Assembly (NCBI RefSeq): GCF_005166025.1
Contig: NZ_CP028923.1
Span: 2,110,001 to 2,174,000 of the forward strand
Direction: 5' to 3'
Source: Mangrovivirga cuniculi
GTDB taxonomy: Bacteria; Bacteroidota; Bacteroidia; Cytophagales; Cyclobacteriaceae
Length of the DNA stretch: 64,000 nucleotides
In this document: piece after piece, positions 8,067 to 18,801 of the stretch
Layout of the letters: every line of letters starts with the position of its first letter
Numbering within the stretch: the stretch's first letter is position 1
Program-made: the position numbers and the translations under genes
The notes under the pieces: model-generated
The model's database searches: none
Told to the model about the DNA's origin: nothing
The model's input: the letters and a program-made list of their open reading frames with translations, nothing else

Positions 8067-9885
8067 TGAATTATAAATTTTAGCTGAAAAGGCTTTTTAT
8101 TATTATCATATCCCTTAAATATATATAGCCCCTCAGGTAGATTATGCAAATTTATATAATTTCCTTTTACATACTTATCGTTTTCAAGTATCAACTGACC
8201 CTTAATGTTATAAATAGACCAATTATAAACCGATTTTGAAAGCTTAATATATTCTTTTGAAGGATTCGGATATATTTTAATGGTATTTGAAGGGGGGCAG
8301 GAAAACTAATTCCGGTAATTATTTCTTGTTTACCAAATACCGGTCTTATCATTATACTACCCTTGATATCTCTATTTTTTTGCCAGAACCCATCCAAATT
8401 CACATAAATTTTTTCACCATTATTTGAATTTTTATCAAGACCAATCGGTAATCCGAAATCAGCAAACTTTTGAAAGCCTACGTAAACAGTATCTTCAACA
8501 ACTAATGGATCGATTTTATATCTCGCTGGAGAACCATCCTCGGGTAAAATTACTGAGGAAGATCTGCTGTTTTGGTTAGTAGTTAAGTCTGTAGAAATAT
8601 AAGGAACTATTAGTTCGCCCGGATTATTCAAAAAATAAATATCTATTGCTGTTAAAGTATCAGGAAAAGGAATAATGTACTCAGCCGCAATTATTGATCC
8701 ACTACCATTGGCTTGAAAACCTGATTCAGGACTGTGGTCGTCATAAGCATAATAATCGATAAAAGGATAAACTACACTTACAGTATCATTAACTCTGAAA
8801 TCAACGGTATTGTAAAAAACAGAGTCATCTGGTTGAGAATAAAAGAACCCTTCAATAAAAAGACTGTCACTATCGTGATTGGCGATATATTCATTTAGTT
8901 TTGAAGATTCTTTTTCAGGAATTGAATAGAATAATTTTTGTCCGAGTCTTGAAAATATAGTGTCTTTTACTATTGGTTTTTGTAAAGAATCTATAATTGT
9001 TCCTGTTTCCCTATCTAATAGGTTCATGCCATACTCAACAACTCTTAAGCTTGAAGATAAATTTTTGCCAAATACTCCGTTTGGAGATGTGTTTTGAGGT
9101 AAATTTTCTTTAAGATGATCGATTGGGATAGAATAGTATTGATCAAATAATTGTCCGGGAAGGCTCACTAGTGTTCTGTCCGGATAATCACCTTCGTTAC
9201 CATCCTGGCTACTCAGAAGAGTTACGTAATCAATATTCCAGGCATCAAAAGGTCCGGAAAGATTTCCGTAATTTCGAAATCTGAACATAAACTTCTGATG
9301 GAATAATGAATCAGGAATTTTAATTGATTTATAAAAGAAAGTATCCGTTTGGGTTATTTCTGACCCGGATATACTCAATGCATTAACCCAATTTTCAGAT
9401 TGAGTTAAAAATTCAATTATTAGTGAGTCCTCACTGTCGGGTATTTCTCCAAATCCTTGTTTTTGATAGTAAAACCCAAGGTAAGTAGAATCTCTTTGAG
9501 TTTCAGGTATCACACTTAGATCAAGTATGTTTGAAGTGAGTTCGTCAGCATATCCGTTAGTATTCGCATTTGTGTATGCGCTTCCGTTTCCTCTGGTTCC
9601 ATCAAGTCTAATACTCCCAATGGAAGGTATATTCTCTCCACCGGTCTCTAATAATTCGACATTTTCAGTGACTAACCACAAGTCTTGTTTAAACCCTGTT
9701 CTGTGATCAGAAAAATCATCAAAAAAAGGGATTTGATTTATTATTGTATCATTATTTTGCCGTGACCTTGATGAAATTTTTGTTTCTGCGGTACTAATAA
9801 TTACTTCCTCAATCTGGGAAAATGATTCATTCCAGAAAACAATAAATATGGATATGGTCAGTAGATACTTAAACATATTATTCAA
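8063..9885 (-). CDS. T9SS-exported surface protein (frameshifted near C-terminus)
   Basis: Signal peptide (MNNMFKYLLTISIFIVFWNESFSQ) and a long beta-rich ectodomain of about 530 residues; no catalytic motif recognised. As read, the frame ends at 8191 in a non-family tail. On the same strand another frame from about 8278 reads NTIKIYPNPSKEYIKL...NLPEGLYIFKG...FIIQ, a classic T9SS type A sorting domain, ending at 8063. Adding one C to the C6 run (plus-strand G 8292-8297) joins them into 607 residues and gives an ATGA overlap with the rhodanese gene, which supports the correction. The start overlaps the PASTA gene stop by 8 bases. Likely secreted and attached at the cell surface; role unknown. 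Confidence 0.85.
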
Positions 9886-10711
9886 AATCAGGGGATTCTT
9901 CTCCGCCTGAATTCATGAGCCTCATTTCTTCAATAGCCGAACTGTCAACCTCAACAATCCATAGATCAATCAATGTACCAGTATATACTTTTTGACCTGC
10001 CGGAGGCATTTGTCTTAAAACAGTACCAGCGCCAGCTGAATCTGCAGGAACTGATTGCTGGAAAATCTCACCGATTTTTAATCCTGAACCTAATAGTATT
10101 GTCTCTGCTTCAAAATAATTTAACCCTTTTATATTCGGATTATCAATCGGAGCTCCCTGGTCTCCAACTACAAGATCAACAGGTGTGCCTTTATATATCA
10201 TAGTTCCGGGCTCTATGGTTTTTCCATCAATTTGCTGATCCAGAACAAGATTAGCCATTCCGGGTTCGTAAATTATCTCGCCAACCTCAAGACCATAACT
10301 TTTCAATTCCTTCATTGCGCTTTTCACACCGGAATCGACCAATTTAGGCATTTTTATTTCAGGCGGATGAGAGGCATTGAGGGTTAAGGATACCACTCTT
10401 CCTTTTTTAACCTTAGTACCTGGTTCCGGATATTGTTTTAATACAACCTCGGCTGGAAAATTCTTATTGAAATCAGAATCTGGTTTGATTTCATATTCCA
10501 GGTTTCGCGATAAAAGGTCTTCCTCTAGATCCTCTATAGTTTTTAAGGTCACGTTAGGTACGGTTATAACCTCTCCATGTAGTGTGATTTTTGGTAAAAC
10601 CACATGAAATACCAAATAAAGAATAAGGAACGTTGCAATAAAAATGAGCCCTATATTAAGTAACAGGCCTTGCAATGTGTTTGTCTTTGGAAAAAATTTC
10701 TTAAAATTCAT
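9878..10711 (-). CDS. PASTA-domain membrane protein
   Basis: 277 residues: short cytoplasmic N-terminus, one membrane helix (about 17-40), then three tandem PASTA domains (about 48-115, 117-185, 190-255) with repeated features such as VLKQYPEPGTKVKKG, IEPGTMIYKGTPVDLVVG and VLRQMPPAGQKVYTG. PASTA domains bind peptidoglycan or muropeptides. There is no kinase domain, unlike the Firmicute PASTA kinases. It follows ddl with a 3-base gap, so a cell-wall role is consistent with the context. The acidic C-terminus (GGEESPDFE) overlaps the next gene. Confidence 0.92.
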   Translation of the reverse strand: MNFKKFFPKTNTLQGLLLNIGLIFIATFLILYLVFHVVLPKITLHGEVITVPNVTLKTIEDLEEDLLSRNLEYEIKPDSDFNKNFPAEVVLKQYPEPGTKVKKGRVVSLTLNASHPPEIKMPKLVDSGVKSAMKELKSYGLEVGEIIYEPGMANLVLDQQIDGKTIEPGTMIYKGTPVDLVVGDQGAPIDNPNIKGLNYFEAETILLGSGLKIGEIFQQSVPADSAGAGTVLRQMPPAGQKVYTGTLIDLWIVEVDSSAIEEMRLMNSGGEESPDFE

Positions 10712-10714
10712 ATT

Positions 10715-11791
10715 TTACTCTAATCCTGAATTAAAGTTAGTTTTTAAACGAGTTTTTCTTTCAAATCTATATATAGCCTCAGATATAATTGTATCGATGA
10801 GACTGGTAAAAGTGTATCCATCATGTTTCCACATCATCGGAAACATAGAAGAATTTGTGAACCCGGGGATGGTATTGATCTCATTTACGTAACACATACC
10901 CTGATCTTCCTGATAAAAAACATCTACCCTGGCAAAACCCTGGCAACCGACCGCTTTAAAAGCATTAATGGATAAATGTTTGATCGTATTTTCTATGTTT
11001 TCCGGTAGTGAAGCTGGGATTTCCAGTCTTGCAGCTTTACTATCTACATATTTGGCCTGAAAAGTATAAAACTCATATTCTTTTTCAACAACAATCTCAC
11101 CAGGCACTGAGGCTTTAATTTCATTGTTTTCTACGAGTACACTACATTCAAGTTCTCTTGCCTCTACAAATTCTTCAGCGATTATTTCATTATCATATTT
11201 AAACGCTTCTTTTAATGCAGTTTTAAATTCTGATTTTGATTTGACCTTTGAAACGCCAACAGAGGATCCAAGATTAATTGGTTTAATAATAAAGGGAAGA
11301 CCTAATTTATCTTTAATAAATTCAAATTCAGGATCGTCCTGGTAAGTGAAATACAAATAGTCACAAACAGGAATTCCTTGCTTTTCAAGGATTTGCTTTG
11401 TAAAAAACTTGTTCATCGCTATAGAAGAACCCATTACATCAGATCCCGCATAAGCTGTTCCTGTTACCTCCAATAGTCCTTGAATATTGCCGTCTTCTCC
11501 GTCTGTTCCATGCAATGCAGGGAAGGCAACATCAAAAATTAAGTTTTCCTCTTCTGAAGTTGAAAAGGACATTTGACCATTATGAAGTTGCAGAGACAGT
11601 TTTAAGCCCTTAGTTATATCATTACTAACCTCATTTGTTAGATACCAGCCACCGTTGGTGGATATACCTATACAATAGATTTGATATTTTTCTTTATCAG
11701 CTGCTTCAAAAATATTTTTAGCAGACCTGATGGAAATATCATGTTCTACAGATTTCCCTCCGTATAAAAGTGCTACTTTCTTTTTTTGCAT
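10715..11791 (-). CDS. ddl: D-alanine--D-alanine ligase
   Basis: 358 residues, normal length for Ddl. Joins two D-Ala with ATP hydrolysis for peptidoglycan precursor synthesis in the cytoplasm. N-terminal domain KKVALLYGGKSVEHDISIRSA (with the GGKSxEH motif), then the ATP-grasp region with FIIKPINLGSSVGVSKV, and the metal/substrate site VNEINTIPGFTNSSMFP. It lies 50 bases downstream of the corrected M43 protease and 3 bases before the PASTA gene, so a cell-wall pair is embedded in the operon. Confidence 0.97.
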   Translation of the reverse strand: MQKKKVALLYGGKSVEHDISIRSAKNIFEAADKEKYQIYCIGISTNGGWYLTNEVSNDITKGLKLSLQLHNGQMSFSTSEEENLIFDVAFPALHGTDGEDGNIQGLLEVTGTAYAGSDVMGSSIAMNKFFTKQILEKQGIPVCDYLYFTYQDDPEFEFIKDKLGLPFIIKPINLGSSVGVSKVKSKSEFKTALKEAFKYDNEIIAEEFVEARELECSVLVENNEIKASVPGEIVVEKEYEFYTFQAKYVDSKAARLEIPASLPENIENTIKHLSINAFKAVGCQGFARVDVFYQEDQGMCYVNEINTIPGFTNSSMFPMMWKHDGYTFTSLIDTIISEAIYRFERKTRLKTNFNSGLE

Positions 11792-11841
11792 TGATAATTT
11801 ATAACTGGATGGCTAAAATATTAAAAAATACTCTATATATA

Positions 11842-13961
11842 TTACTGCCTGATGATTCTTTTAGTAGTCGTGAAAGTTTCTCCTTGAATTTGAATAAAAT
11901 ATATTCCTGAACTTAAATTTCTCAAGCTTTGACGATAATTTTGATTGAGCACATTTTCAATGCGATTTTCTTCCAGAACTTGACCTCTGCTATTTATGAG
12001 CCTTATATTGAGATCTTGTGTTTCGTCCAGATAGAACGAGATATTAGTATATTCAACTGAAGGATTTGGATACACTCTTACATCCGGTTCATTTAAAAAT
12101 AAAGGATCAGGATTATTGCCCAGAAATAATTCAACGTTATCGAAATATAAATTATTACTTCCATTATTAATTCCCTGGAAGGCCAGCCTTAAATTGCTTT
12201 CACCCGTATAATTAGTCAGGTCAATATATAACCTTCTCCAATCAGAGACTGAAGATGGTTCCCATGTCCCCTGAAGGGTTCAGAATTTAATGTATTTGCT
12301 GAAATAGTAGCTAAATTCACATCAAACGTTTCACCACCATTAGTGGATAATAATACATTTAAAATATCGGTAATTGTTCCTGAAGCCGGGCGATAACTCA
12401 CATCAATAAAAACTGAGGCTTCTTCAGTTTCGGAAAGATCAAATTCCGGAGTAATGATCATCGGGTTTCCAATTGTCTCAAATATATTATCAAAAGTTCC
12501 GACAAGGCTGGATTCACCAACTGGAGAAAATACTGAATTAGTAAATTGCCACTTTAATTCGTTTTCTTCATCGATATTTAACCAATTTGTGGGACCTTCA
12601 AACCGCTCTCTGAAAGGTGCAATTAATTGAAAAGGATGATAGTAGAAGGACTTGACTTTAAGGTTATTAGTTAGATTTTCATCCTCAGGGAAATTAATCT
12701 CAATTGAAATTTGTTGCTTGAAATTTTCAGACTCGAGTAATGTTAAGTCAACTCCCGACACTAAAACAGATTCACCGGCTGGAATTGGTGATGTTGGGGT
12801 AAGAGTTACCCTATTTAATCCTCCTATTATATCAATAGTGAAATTATCAACAGCTGTTTTGCCAGCATTAATAATTTCAAACTCCGGAGCCAAAGTTTCA
12901 TCAGAATGTACTAATCCCGGATATAGAATATCACCCACTCTAAGATCATTATTATATTCTTCGGGCTGGATCAATCCCGGAGAATTTAACAGACTTGCTC
13001 TTCTTGGACTTTCATTTAGGATAATATGCATACGTGATGATTGATCCACAGTGAAAATATTCATGCATTCATCTCTGGTATAGTCCATGTAGTTTTCAAA
13101 CATATCTTCGCTTCCACAAGTGAAGCTGTTTTCCGGACAACCATTAGTAGAAGTTAATTGATCAGGCGTATCGTTAACGTAATCACTGGCAGAACAGTCT
13201 CCATCACCCCAAACATGTCTTAATCCAAAAAAATGACCTATTTCATGGGTTAGTGTTCGTCCTTTACTGGATGGGACTGTATTAAAGCCTGTACCAAAAT
13301 ATTCGTAATCGATAACTACCCCGTCTGTAAGCCTGTCATCTTTTGCACTTTCTAATCCAGGCAGATCGCTGACCGGAAATTGGGCATAACCTATTAAAGT
13401 AAAACTTAATTCAGCAACCCAGATATTCAGATAATCTTCAGCTGGCCAATAACTGGCAGCCTTAAGTTCAGATTCATCAGATTGGCTTAATGAATATGAA
13501 TTCTGAGGACCCTGTGTTCGTATGATTCCTGTGGTAGGAAGTCCATTTGGATCTTGCTTTGCTAGAACAAATTCAATCTGGGTATCAGCTGCAAAGGGTT
13601 TGAAAATATTCCTCGTGAAGACAGAATCAGCATTCATTCTTCTGAAATCTTCGTTCAACGTTTCAAGTTGATTAAGGATTTGTTCCTGAGGTATATTGCT
13701 TTCTATCCCCAGGGACTCTCCGTTATGTACAATGTGAATTACAACGGGAATTTGAACAACATTTTCCTCGTTGGTTTTAAATATTTCTGTTGATTCTGAT
13801 TCCTTTTTATTTATCCATCGCTCAAAGTTTAAGACCTTTTTTTGATAGGAATCCCCATATTTTTGCTTTGATAATAAAACAGTTCCGCACTTTTCCTGGG
13901 AAAAGGCACGGAACTGAATCAATGTTATTATCAGAAGAGCTAAAAAATTAAATCTTACCAT
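11842..13961 (-). CDS. M43 (pappalysin-like) metalloprotease with T9SS tail (frameshifted)
   Basis: Signal peptide (MVRFNFLALLIITLIQFRAFSQ), then a zinc protease domain with LTHEIGHFFGLRHVWG (HExxHxxGxxH) and a Met-turn-like FENYMDYTRDECMN, typical of peptidase family M43. A CARDB-like region and a jelly-roll/MAM-like region follow. The first frame stops at 12216. A second frame reads GTWEPSSVSDWRRLYIDL...LYFDNVELF and then VRVYPNPSVEY...SSGIYFIQI...RIIRQ, a T9SS type A sorting domain ending at 11842. The break lies within 12268-12278; one added base in the C4 run (12268-12271) or the G3 run (12276-12278) gives 706 residues. It is 1 base from the NifU-like gene. Probably a secreted protease. 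Confidence 0.9.
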
Positions 13962-13962
13962 T

Positions 13963-14241
13963 TTAAATCATAGTGTCGGGTAATTTGGCTTGAGGATCTC
14001 CAGGTTTGGTAATATTAATTGCTTCCACACCGTTAATTTCAGGAACTGCTTTTTTTACAGCTTCCTCAACTCCGGCTTTGAGCGTCATTGTGCTCATCGG
14101 ACAACTCCCACAAGCGCCCAATAACTCGATTTTAACAATATTATCCTGGTTGATATCCAACACCTTTACATCGCCACCATCAGCCTCTAAGTAAGGCCTT
14201 ATATTATTGATAGCTTCTTCAACTTTTTGTATGAGTGTCAT
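13963..14241 (-). CDS. NifU C-terminal domain (Nfu-type) iron-sulfur protein
   Basis: 92 residues covering a single Nfu domain: IRPYLEADGGDVKVLDI and the cluster-binding motif LLGACGSCPMSTMTLKAGVE (CxxC). These proteins carry or transfer Fe-S clusters to target enzymes in the cytoplasm. Placed 8 bases after the Mrp-type ATPase, a common Bacteroidota pairing consistent with Fe-S cluster maturation. A few extra residues (KPGDPQAKLPDTMI) follow the domain. Confidence 0.95.
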   Translation of the reverse strand: MTLIQKVEEAINNIRPYLEADGGDVKVLDINQDNIVKIELLGACGSCPMSTMTLKAGVEEAVKKAVPEINGVEAINITKPGDPQAKLPDTMI

Positions 14242-14249
14242 ATATAGAA

Positions 14250-15341
14250 TTACTTGAGTTCTACAATTTTAGTTTTATCCTGTTTAGCATTTCTGATTGC
14301 TACTTCCTGGGCCAGACTTCTTGCAAGTGCTCTGAAGTCGTCTGCAACAGGAGAATCTTTCATTGTTACAGGATAACCTGAATCACCACTTTCACGGATA
14401 CCCATTACCAGAGGAATTTCTCCAATAAACGGTACGTTATTTATTTCTGCGAATTTTCTTCCTCCGCCTTCTCCAAATATATGGTATTTATTATCTGGTA
14501 ATTCCTCCGGAGTAAAATAAGCCATATTTTCAACAATTCCCAATACAGGTACGTTGATTTGTGGCTGCTTAAACATTGCCAATCCTTTTTGTGCATCCGA
14601 TATAGCAACCTTTTGGGGAGTAGTAACAATTACTGCTCCTGTAACAGGCACAGTTTGTACTAAGGTTAAATGAATATCACTTGTTCCTGGAGGGAGATCA
14701 ATTAAAAGATAATCTAATTCACCCCATTCTGTGTCTGTAAAAAATTGCCTGAAAGCTGAAGAAGCCATAGGACCTCTCCACACAACCGCCTGATCCGGAG
14801 GAGCAAGAAAACCAATTGACATTAATTGAATCCCATATTGCTCTAATGGTTGCAATAAGTTTTTACCATTGACTTCTCTTACACTTGGTTGTTCTTTTTC
14901 ACAATTAAACATTGTCGGAATCGAAGGACCAAAAATATCTGCATCGATAACTCCAACTTTCGCCCCTTCATTTTTAAGTGCAACTGCTAAATTGGCAGTA
15001 ACAGTAGATTTGCCAACTCCTCCTTTTCCTGAAGCCACAGCAATTATATTTTTAACCTGAGGCAAAACAGGAGAGTTATCTCTTATAGTTGTTACTCTTG
15101 AGGTCATGTCAATATCTGCCTCAACATCAGAGCCCAAATGTTTTTCGATAGCTTTTAAACAATCATTTTTGATTATTTCTTTTAACGGGCATGCAGGCGT
15201 GGTTAAAACAACTTTGAAGCTAACTTTTTTATCTGTTATTGCAATGTCTTCAATCATGCCTAATGTAACCAGGTCTTTCTTGAGATCCGGGTCGATAACC
15301 TCTCCGAGAGCACTAAGTACTTTTTCCTTCGTTATTGCCAT
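14250..15341 (-). CDS. Mrp/NBP35 family P-loop ATPase (Fe-S carrier)
   Basis: About 363 residues from MAITKEKVLSALGEVIDPDL. I prefer this start over the ATG at 15398, whose extra 19 residues precede the conserved domain. N-terminal MIP18/DUF59 domain (DPDLKKDLVTLGMI...TTPACPLKE), then a deviant Walker A VASGKGGVGKSTVTANLA, switch region DADIFGPSIP, and LLIDLPPGTSD. Family members bind and transfer Fe-S clusters. The CxxC of eukaryotic NBP35 is absent at the usual position (MAYFTPEELPDNKYHIFG). First gene of the minus-strand operon leading to nifU-like, M43, ddl and others. Confidence 0.95.
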   Translation of the reverse strand: MAITKEKVLSALGEVIDPDLKKDLVTLGMIEDIAITDKKVSFKVVLTTPACPLKEIIKNDCLKAIEKHLGSDVEADIDMTSRVTTIRDNSPVLPQVKNIIAVASGKGGVGKSTVTANLAVALKNEGAKVGVIDADIFGPSIPTMFNCEKEQPSVREVNGKNLLQPLEQYGIQLMSIGFLAPPDQAVVWRGPMASSAFRQFFTDTEWGELDYLLIDLPPGTSDIHLTLVQTVPVTGAVIVTTPQKVAISDAQKGLAMFKQPQINVPVLGIVENMAYFTPEELPDNKYHIFGEGGGRKFAEINNVPFIGEIPLVMGIRESGDSGYPVTMKDSPVADDFRALARSLAQEVAIRNAKQDKTKIVELK

Positions 15342-15446
15342 ATTATTCAATTGAACTTCTACTTTGGTAACGTTTGACTTAATAATAAGTTTAAACAAAT
15401 TTGGCGCAAGTTAATCATATTTTTTTTCACTACTACATGAAATTAA

Positions 15447-15477
15447 TTTCAATCAAAAAACATATTGGTTAATTTTG
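15447..15477 (+). promoter_or_regulatory. Candidate promoter for dnaG
   Basis: TTTC (15447-15450), 19-base spacer, TAATTTTG (15470-15477), matching TAnnTTTG exactly. About 50 bases upstream of the dnaG TTG start. The same TTTC-N19-TAnnTTTG arrangement occurs at 20207 and 35532. Confidence 0.5.
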
Positions 15478-15515
15478 TATTTTGCGGAAGACGCAAAGCT
15501 AATAGCGCATTTAAA

Positions 15516-15521
15516 AGGGAG
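15516..15521 (+). promoter_or_regulatory. Shine-Dalgarno-like site supporting the TTG start of dnaG
   Basis: AGGGAG lies 5 bases before TTG 15527. An in-frame stop (15512-15514) lies just upstream, so TTG is the only reasonable start. Shine-Dalgarno sites are uncommon in this phylum, which makes this one worth recording. Confidence 0.5.
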
Positions 15522-15526
15522 AAATA

Positions 15527-17482
15527 TTGAAGATCTCAGATGATTCTATAGAAAAAGTTAAATCATACGTCGATATTGTTGATGTTATTGGGGAATATGT
15601 CCAGTTGAAAAAGGTTGGGCAGAATTACCGTGGTCTTAGTCCCTTTACCAATGAAAAGACTCCATCATTTTACGTTTCACCCTCTAAAGAGATATTTAAA
15701 TGCTTTAGTTCGGGTAAAGGAGGAGATGCAATAAAATTCATTACTGAATTTGAAGGTGTAGGATATCTGGAAGCAATAAAAATACTTGCTGATAAATACG
15801 GTATCGAGCTTGAGATGGAAGAACTTTCTGAGGAAGCCATCCAAAAACAATCAACCAGTGAAAGTCTTTTAATTGTTCTAAATCATGCTGCTGAATATTT
15901 TCATCAAATGCTAAAAGAAACCGACGAAGGCCGATCTGTAGGCCTTTCGTATTTCAGGGAAAGAGGGTTTAATGAAAAGATCATAAATGAGTTTGGATTA
16001 GGCTACAGTCTTGATAAATGGGACGGGCTCTATAAAGAAGCTTTGCAAAAAGGTTATCAGGAAGAATATCTGGATAAGGCAGGTCTGATAATTAAAAAAG
16101 AAGAAAAAGCTTATGATCGTTTTCGCGGCCGTGTGATGTTTCCTATTCATAACGTTAGTGGAAAGGTTATAGCCTTTGGCGGAAGGGTAATCAAGTTAGA
16201 TCCTTCAAAAAAGCAACCTAAATACGTGAATTCCCCTGAAACTGAAGTCTATCATAAAAGTAAGATACTTTACGGTATTTATCAGGCTAAACAAGCTATT
16301 CGTCAATTTGATGAATGTTACCTGGTTGAAGGATATACTGATGTTATCTCCATGCATATGTCGGATGTGGCAAATGTGGTGGCTTCGAGTGGTACTTCAT
16401 TGACCGATGAGCAAATCAGGCTTATATCCAGGTACACTAAAAATATTACAGTTCTTTTTGATGGAGATGCTGCCGGAATTAAAGCAGCCATGAGGGGAAT
16501 AGATATGATTCTTGAGAAGGGACTGAATGTAAAAGTCCTGGTATTTCCTGAAGGTGAAGATCCGGATAGTTATAGTCAGAAGCTAGGAACGGAGGAGTTT
16601 AAGAAATTTCTGAAAGAAAATGCCACTGATTTTGTCTCCTACAAATTAAAAATATACTCTGAAGAGGCGAAGGTAAGTCCTCAGGCAAAAGCAGACTCGA
16701 TTAAAGCAATAGTAGAAAGTATTGCAAAGATACCAGATCCGATTAAAAGAACTGTTTATACTCAACAAGCGGCAACACATCTCAATGTAGATGAAGATTT
16801 ATTAATTGCGGAAGAGAATAAGCTTATTATTCAGAAAAGAAGAAATGAGCAGAAACAGTCCGCAAAGGATCGATTCAGGCAGGAATCGGATGAGCCTGTT
16901 CAAAAAGAAGAGAAAGCTACGGAAGAGGACAATCTTGTACTAGCTTCCCATGTAGATAACTATATCGAATCACAGGAATCGGAATTGATAAGGGTACTCA
17001 TTTCTTATGGTAATCACGAAATGGATGATGAAGGGACCCTGATAAGTCATTTTATTCTGGAGGAGCTAGAGGATATCGACATGATTACTCCGGAGTTTCA
17101 TGCTATTCTGACGCAATACAGAGAAATAGTCAGCGAAGGAGGAACTCCTGATATTAGTTATTTTATGACCTTTGGAGATGAGGTATTACAGCAAAAGCTG
17201 GTCAATATGTTTATTCAGCCATATGAAGTAAGTGAAAACTGGCATAAGAAACATTTGATCTTTGTACCGACTGAGGAAGAACAATTGCATAATGTTATTA
17301 ACAGTGTGATATTGCGGTTGAAATTAGCTTATGTTAAAAAAATGCTTCATGAAAATAAAGAAAAATTGAAGGAGCTAAAAGGTGATGAAGAGATCATTCA
17401 TAGCATGCGAATTCAGAAAGAATTAAAAGAATTAGAAAGAGAATATGCAAAAGCACTTGGTAATGTGGTGATTTTCAAGTGA
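15527..17482 (+). CDS. dnaG: DNA primase
   Basis: 651 residues, TTG start. Makes RNA primers at the replication fork. N-terminal CHC2-type region (about 1-100) still has KTPSFYVSPSKEIFKCFSSGKGG, but three of the four zinc ligands are replaced: S38 and T41 instead of Cys and His, and S62 instead of the last Cys; only C59 remains. TOPRIM core about 255-345 with YLVEGYTDVISMH and VLFDGDAAGIKAA. The DnaB-binding C-terminal part is about 440-650. Loss of the zinc site is, as far as I recall, seen in other Bacteroidota primases, so it is probably a functional lineage trait. Confidence 0.97.
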   Translation: MKISDDSIEKVKSYVDIVDVIGEYVQLKKVGQNYRGLSPFTNEKTPSFYVSPSKEIFKCFSSGKGGDAIKFITEFEGVGYLEAIKILADKYGIELEMEELSEEAIQKQSTSESLLIVLNHAAEYFHQMLKETDEGRSVGLSYFRERGFNEKIINEFGLGYSLDKWDGLYKEALQKGYQEEYLDKAGLIIKKEEKAYDRFRGRVMFPIHNVSGKVIAFGGRVIKLDPSKKQPKYVNSPETEVYHKSKILYGIYQAKQAIRQFDECYLVEGYTDVISMHMSDVANVVASSGTSLTDEQIRLISRYTKNITVLFDGDAAGIKAAMRGIDMILEKGLNVKVLVFPEGEDPDSYSQKLGTEEFKKFLKENATDFVSYKLKIYSEEAKVSPQAKADSIKAIVESIAKIPDPIKRTVYTQQAATHLNVDEDLLIAEENKLIIQKRRNEQKQSAKDRFRQESDEPVQKEEKATEEDNLVLASHVDNYIESQESELIRVLISYGNHEMDDEGTLISHFILEELEDIDMITPEFHAILTQYREIVSEGGTPDISYFMTFGDEVLQQKLVNMFIQPYEVSENWHKKHLIFVPTEEEQLHNVINSVILRLKLAYVKKMLHENKEKLKELKGDEEIIHSMRIQKELKELEREYAKALGNVVIFK

Positions 17483-17595
17483 AACAGTTTAAAGAAACCG
17501 TATTTTCATACAATCGTATGATATAGATGTGATTCATATTTAACTTTAAACCCAATATTTAGTTAATATATATAGTAATAAGAACTCAATAAACA

Positions 17596-18801
17596 ATGTT
17601 AGATAAAATAGAAGATGCCATAGAGGCGATTAAAAGGGGAGAGGTTGTAATTGTTGTGGACGATGAAGACCGTGAAAATGAAGGTGACTTTGTATGCGCT
17701 GCTGAAAAAATCACTCCTGAGATAGTAAACTTTATGGCAACCCATGGACGGGGATTAATTTGTGCCCCACTTATAGAGGAAAGATGTGAAGAGTTAGGTC
17801 TTGAACTAATGGTGGGGAAAAACACTGCTGCTTACGAAACTCCATTTACAGTGTCTGTTGATTTGATCGGACACGGTTGTACAACCGGAATTTCGGCATC
17901 AGACCGTGCCAAGACCATTCAGGCCCTGGTAAATCCGGATATTGATCCTGAAGAATTAGGTAAGCCAGGCCATATTTTCCCGTTAAAAGCTAAAAAAGGC
18001 GGAGTCTTAAGAAGAGCAGGCCATACTGAAGCATCAATTGACCTTGCCAGGTTAGCAGGTCTTTCACCTGCTGGTGTGTTGGTAGAGATCCTTAATGAAG
18101 ATGGTACAATGGCACGCCTTCCTGATCTTCGGAAAGTTGCAGATAAATTTGGTCTATTATTAGTGTCAATTGAAGACCTGATCAGGTATCGATTACAAAA
18201 AGATAGCCTGATTAAGAAGGAAGAAGTTGTAAGTATGCCAACAGATCATGGTGATTTTATGTTGCATCCTTATGTTCAGACTAATACCGGAGATATTCAC
18301 ATGGCATTAGTGAAAGGAACGTGGGAGCCAGATGAACCGGTCATGGTAAGGGTACATTCAAGTTGTGTAACCGGAGATATTTTCGGAAGTTGTCGTTGTG
18401 ATTGCGGTCCTCAACTTCATAAGGCTATGGAGATCGTAGAAAAAGAAGGTAAAGGAGTAATAATTTATATGAATCAGGAAGGCCGTGGAATTGGTCTGAT
18501 CAATAAGTTAAAAACTTATAAACTCCAGGAAGAAGGTATGGATACCGTTGAAGCTAACTTACATCTGGGATTTAGTATGGATGAAAGAGATTATGGTGTT
18601 GGTGCTCAAATAATCAGGGATTTAGGGATTAAAAAGATCAGACTTATAAGCAATAACCCGAAAAAAAGAACCGGTCTGATAGGGTATGGCCTGGAAATTG
18701 TGGATACTGTACCTATAGAAGTAAAACCGAATCAGCATAATGAGAAATATCTTAAAACTAAGCGAGACAAAATGGGACATTCAATCCTTAAAAACCATTA
18801 G
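17596..18801 (+). CDS. ribBA: Bifunctional DHBP synthase / GTP cyclohydrolase II
   Basis: 401 residues. Riboflavin synthesis: the N-terminal half (about 1-205) makes 3,4-dihydroxy-2-butanone 4-phosphate from ribulose 5-phosphate ([32 protein letters not shown]). The C-terminal half opens GTP, with the zinc motif [21 protein letters not shown] and [22 protein letters not shown]. Both catalytic signatures are intact, so it is a true fusion and not a degenerate RibBA. It starts 113 bases after dnaG and overlaps the next gene by 62 bases. No RFN (FMN riboswitch) pattern was recognised in the spacer. Confidence 0.98.
   Translation: MLDKIEDAIEAIKRGEVVIVVDDEDRENEGDFVCAAEKITPEIVNFMATHGRGLICAPLIEERCEELGLELMVGKNTAAYETPFTVSVDLIGHGCTTGISASDRAKTIQALVNPDIDPEELGKPGHIFPLKAKKGGVLRRAGHTEASIDLARLAGLSPAGVLVEILNEDGTMARLPDLRKVADKFGLLLVSIEDLIRYRLQKDSLIKKEEVVSMPTDHGDFMLHPYVQTNTGDIHMALVKGTWEPDEPVMVRVHSSCVTGDIFGSCRCDCGPQLHKAMEIVEKEGKGVIIYMNQEGRGIGLINKLKTYKLQEEGMDTVEANLHLGFSMDERDYGVGAQIIRDLGIKKIRLISNNPKKRTGLIGYGLEIVDTVPIEVKPNQHNEKYLKTKRDKMGHSILKNH

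Noticed and set aside
17483-17595. FMN riboswitch before ribBA
   Set aside because: The spacer is only 113 bases, AT-rich, and lacks the conserved RFN stems.
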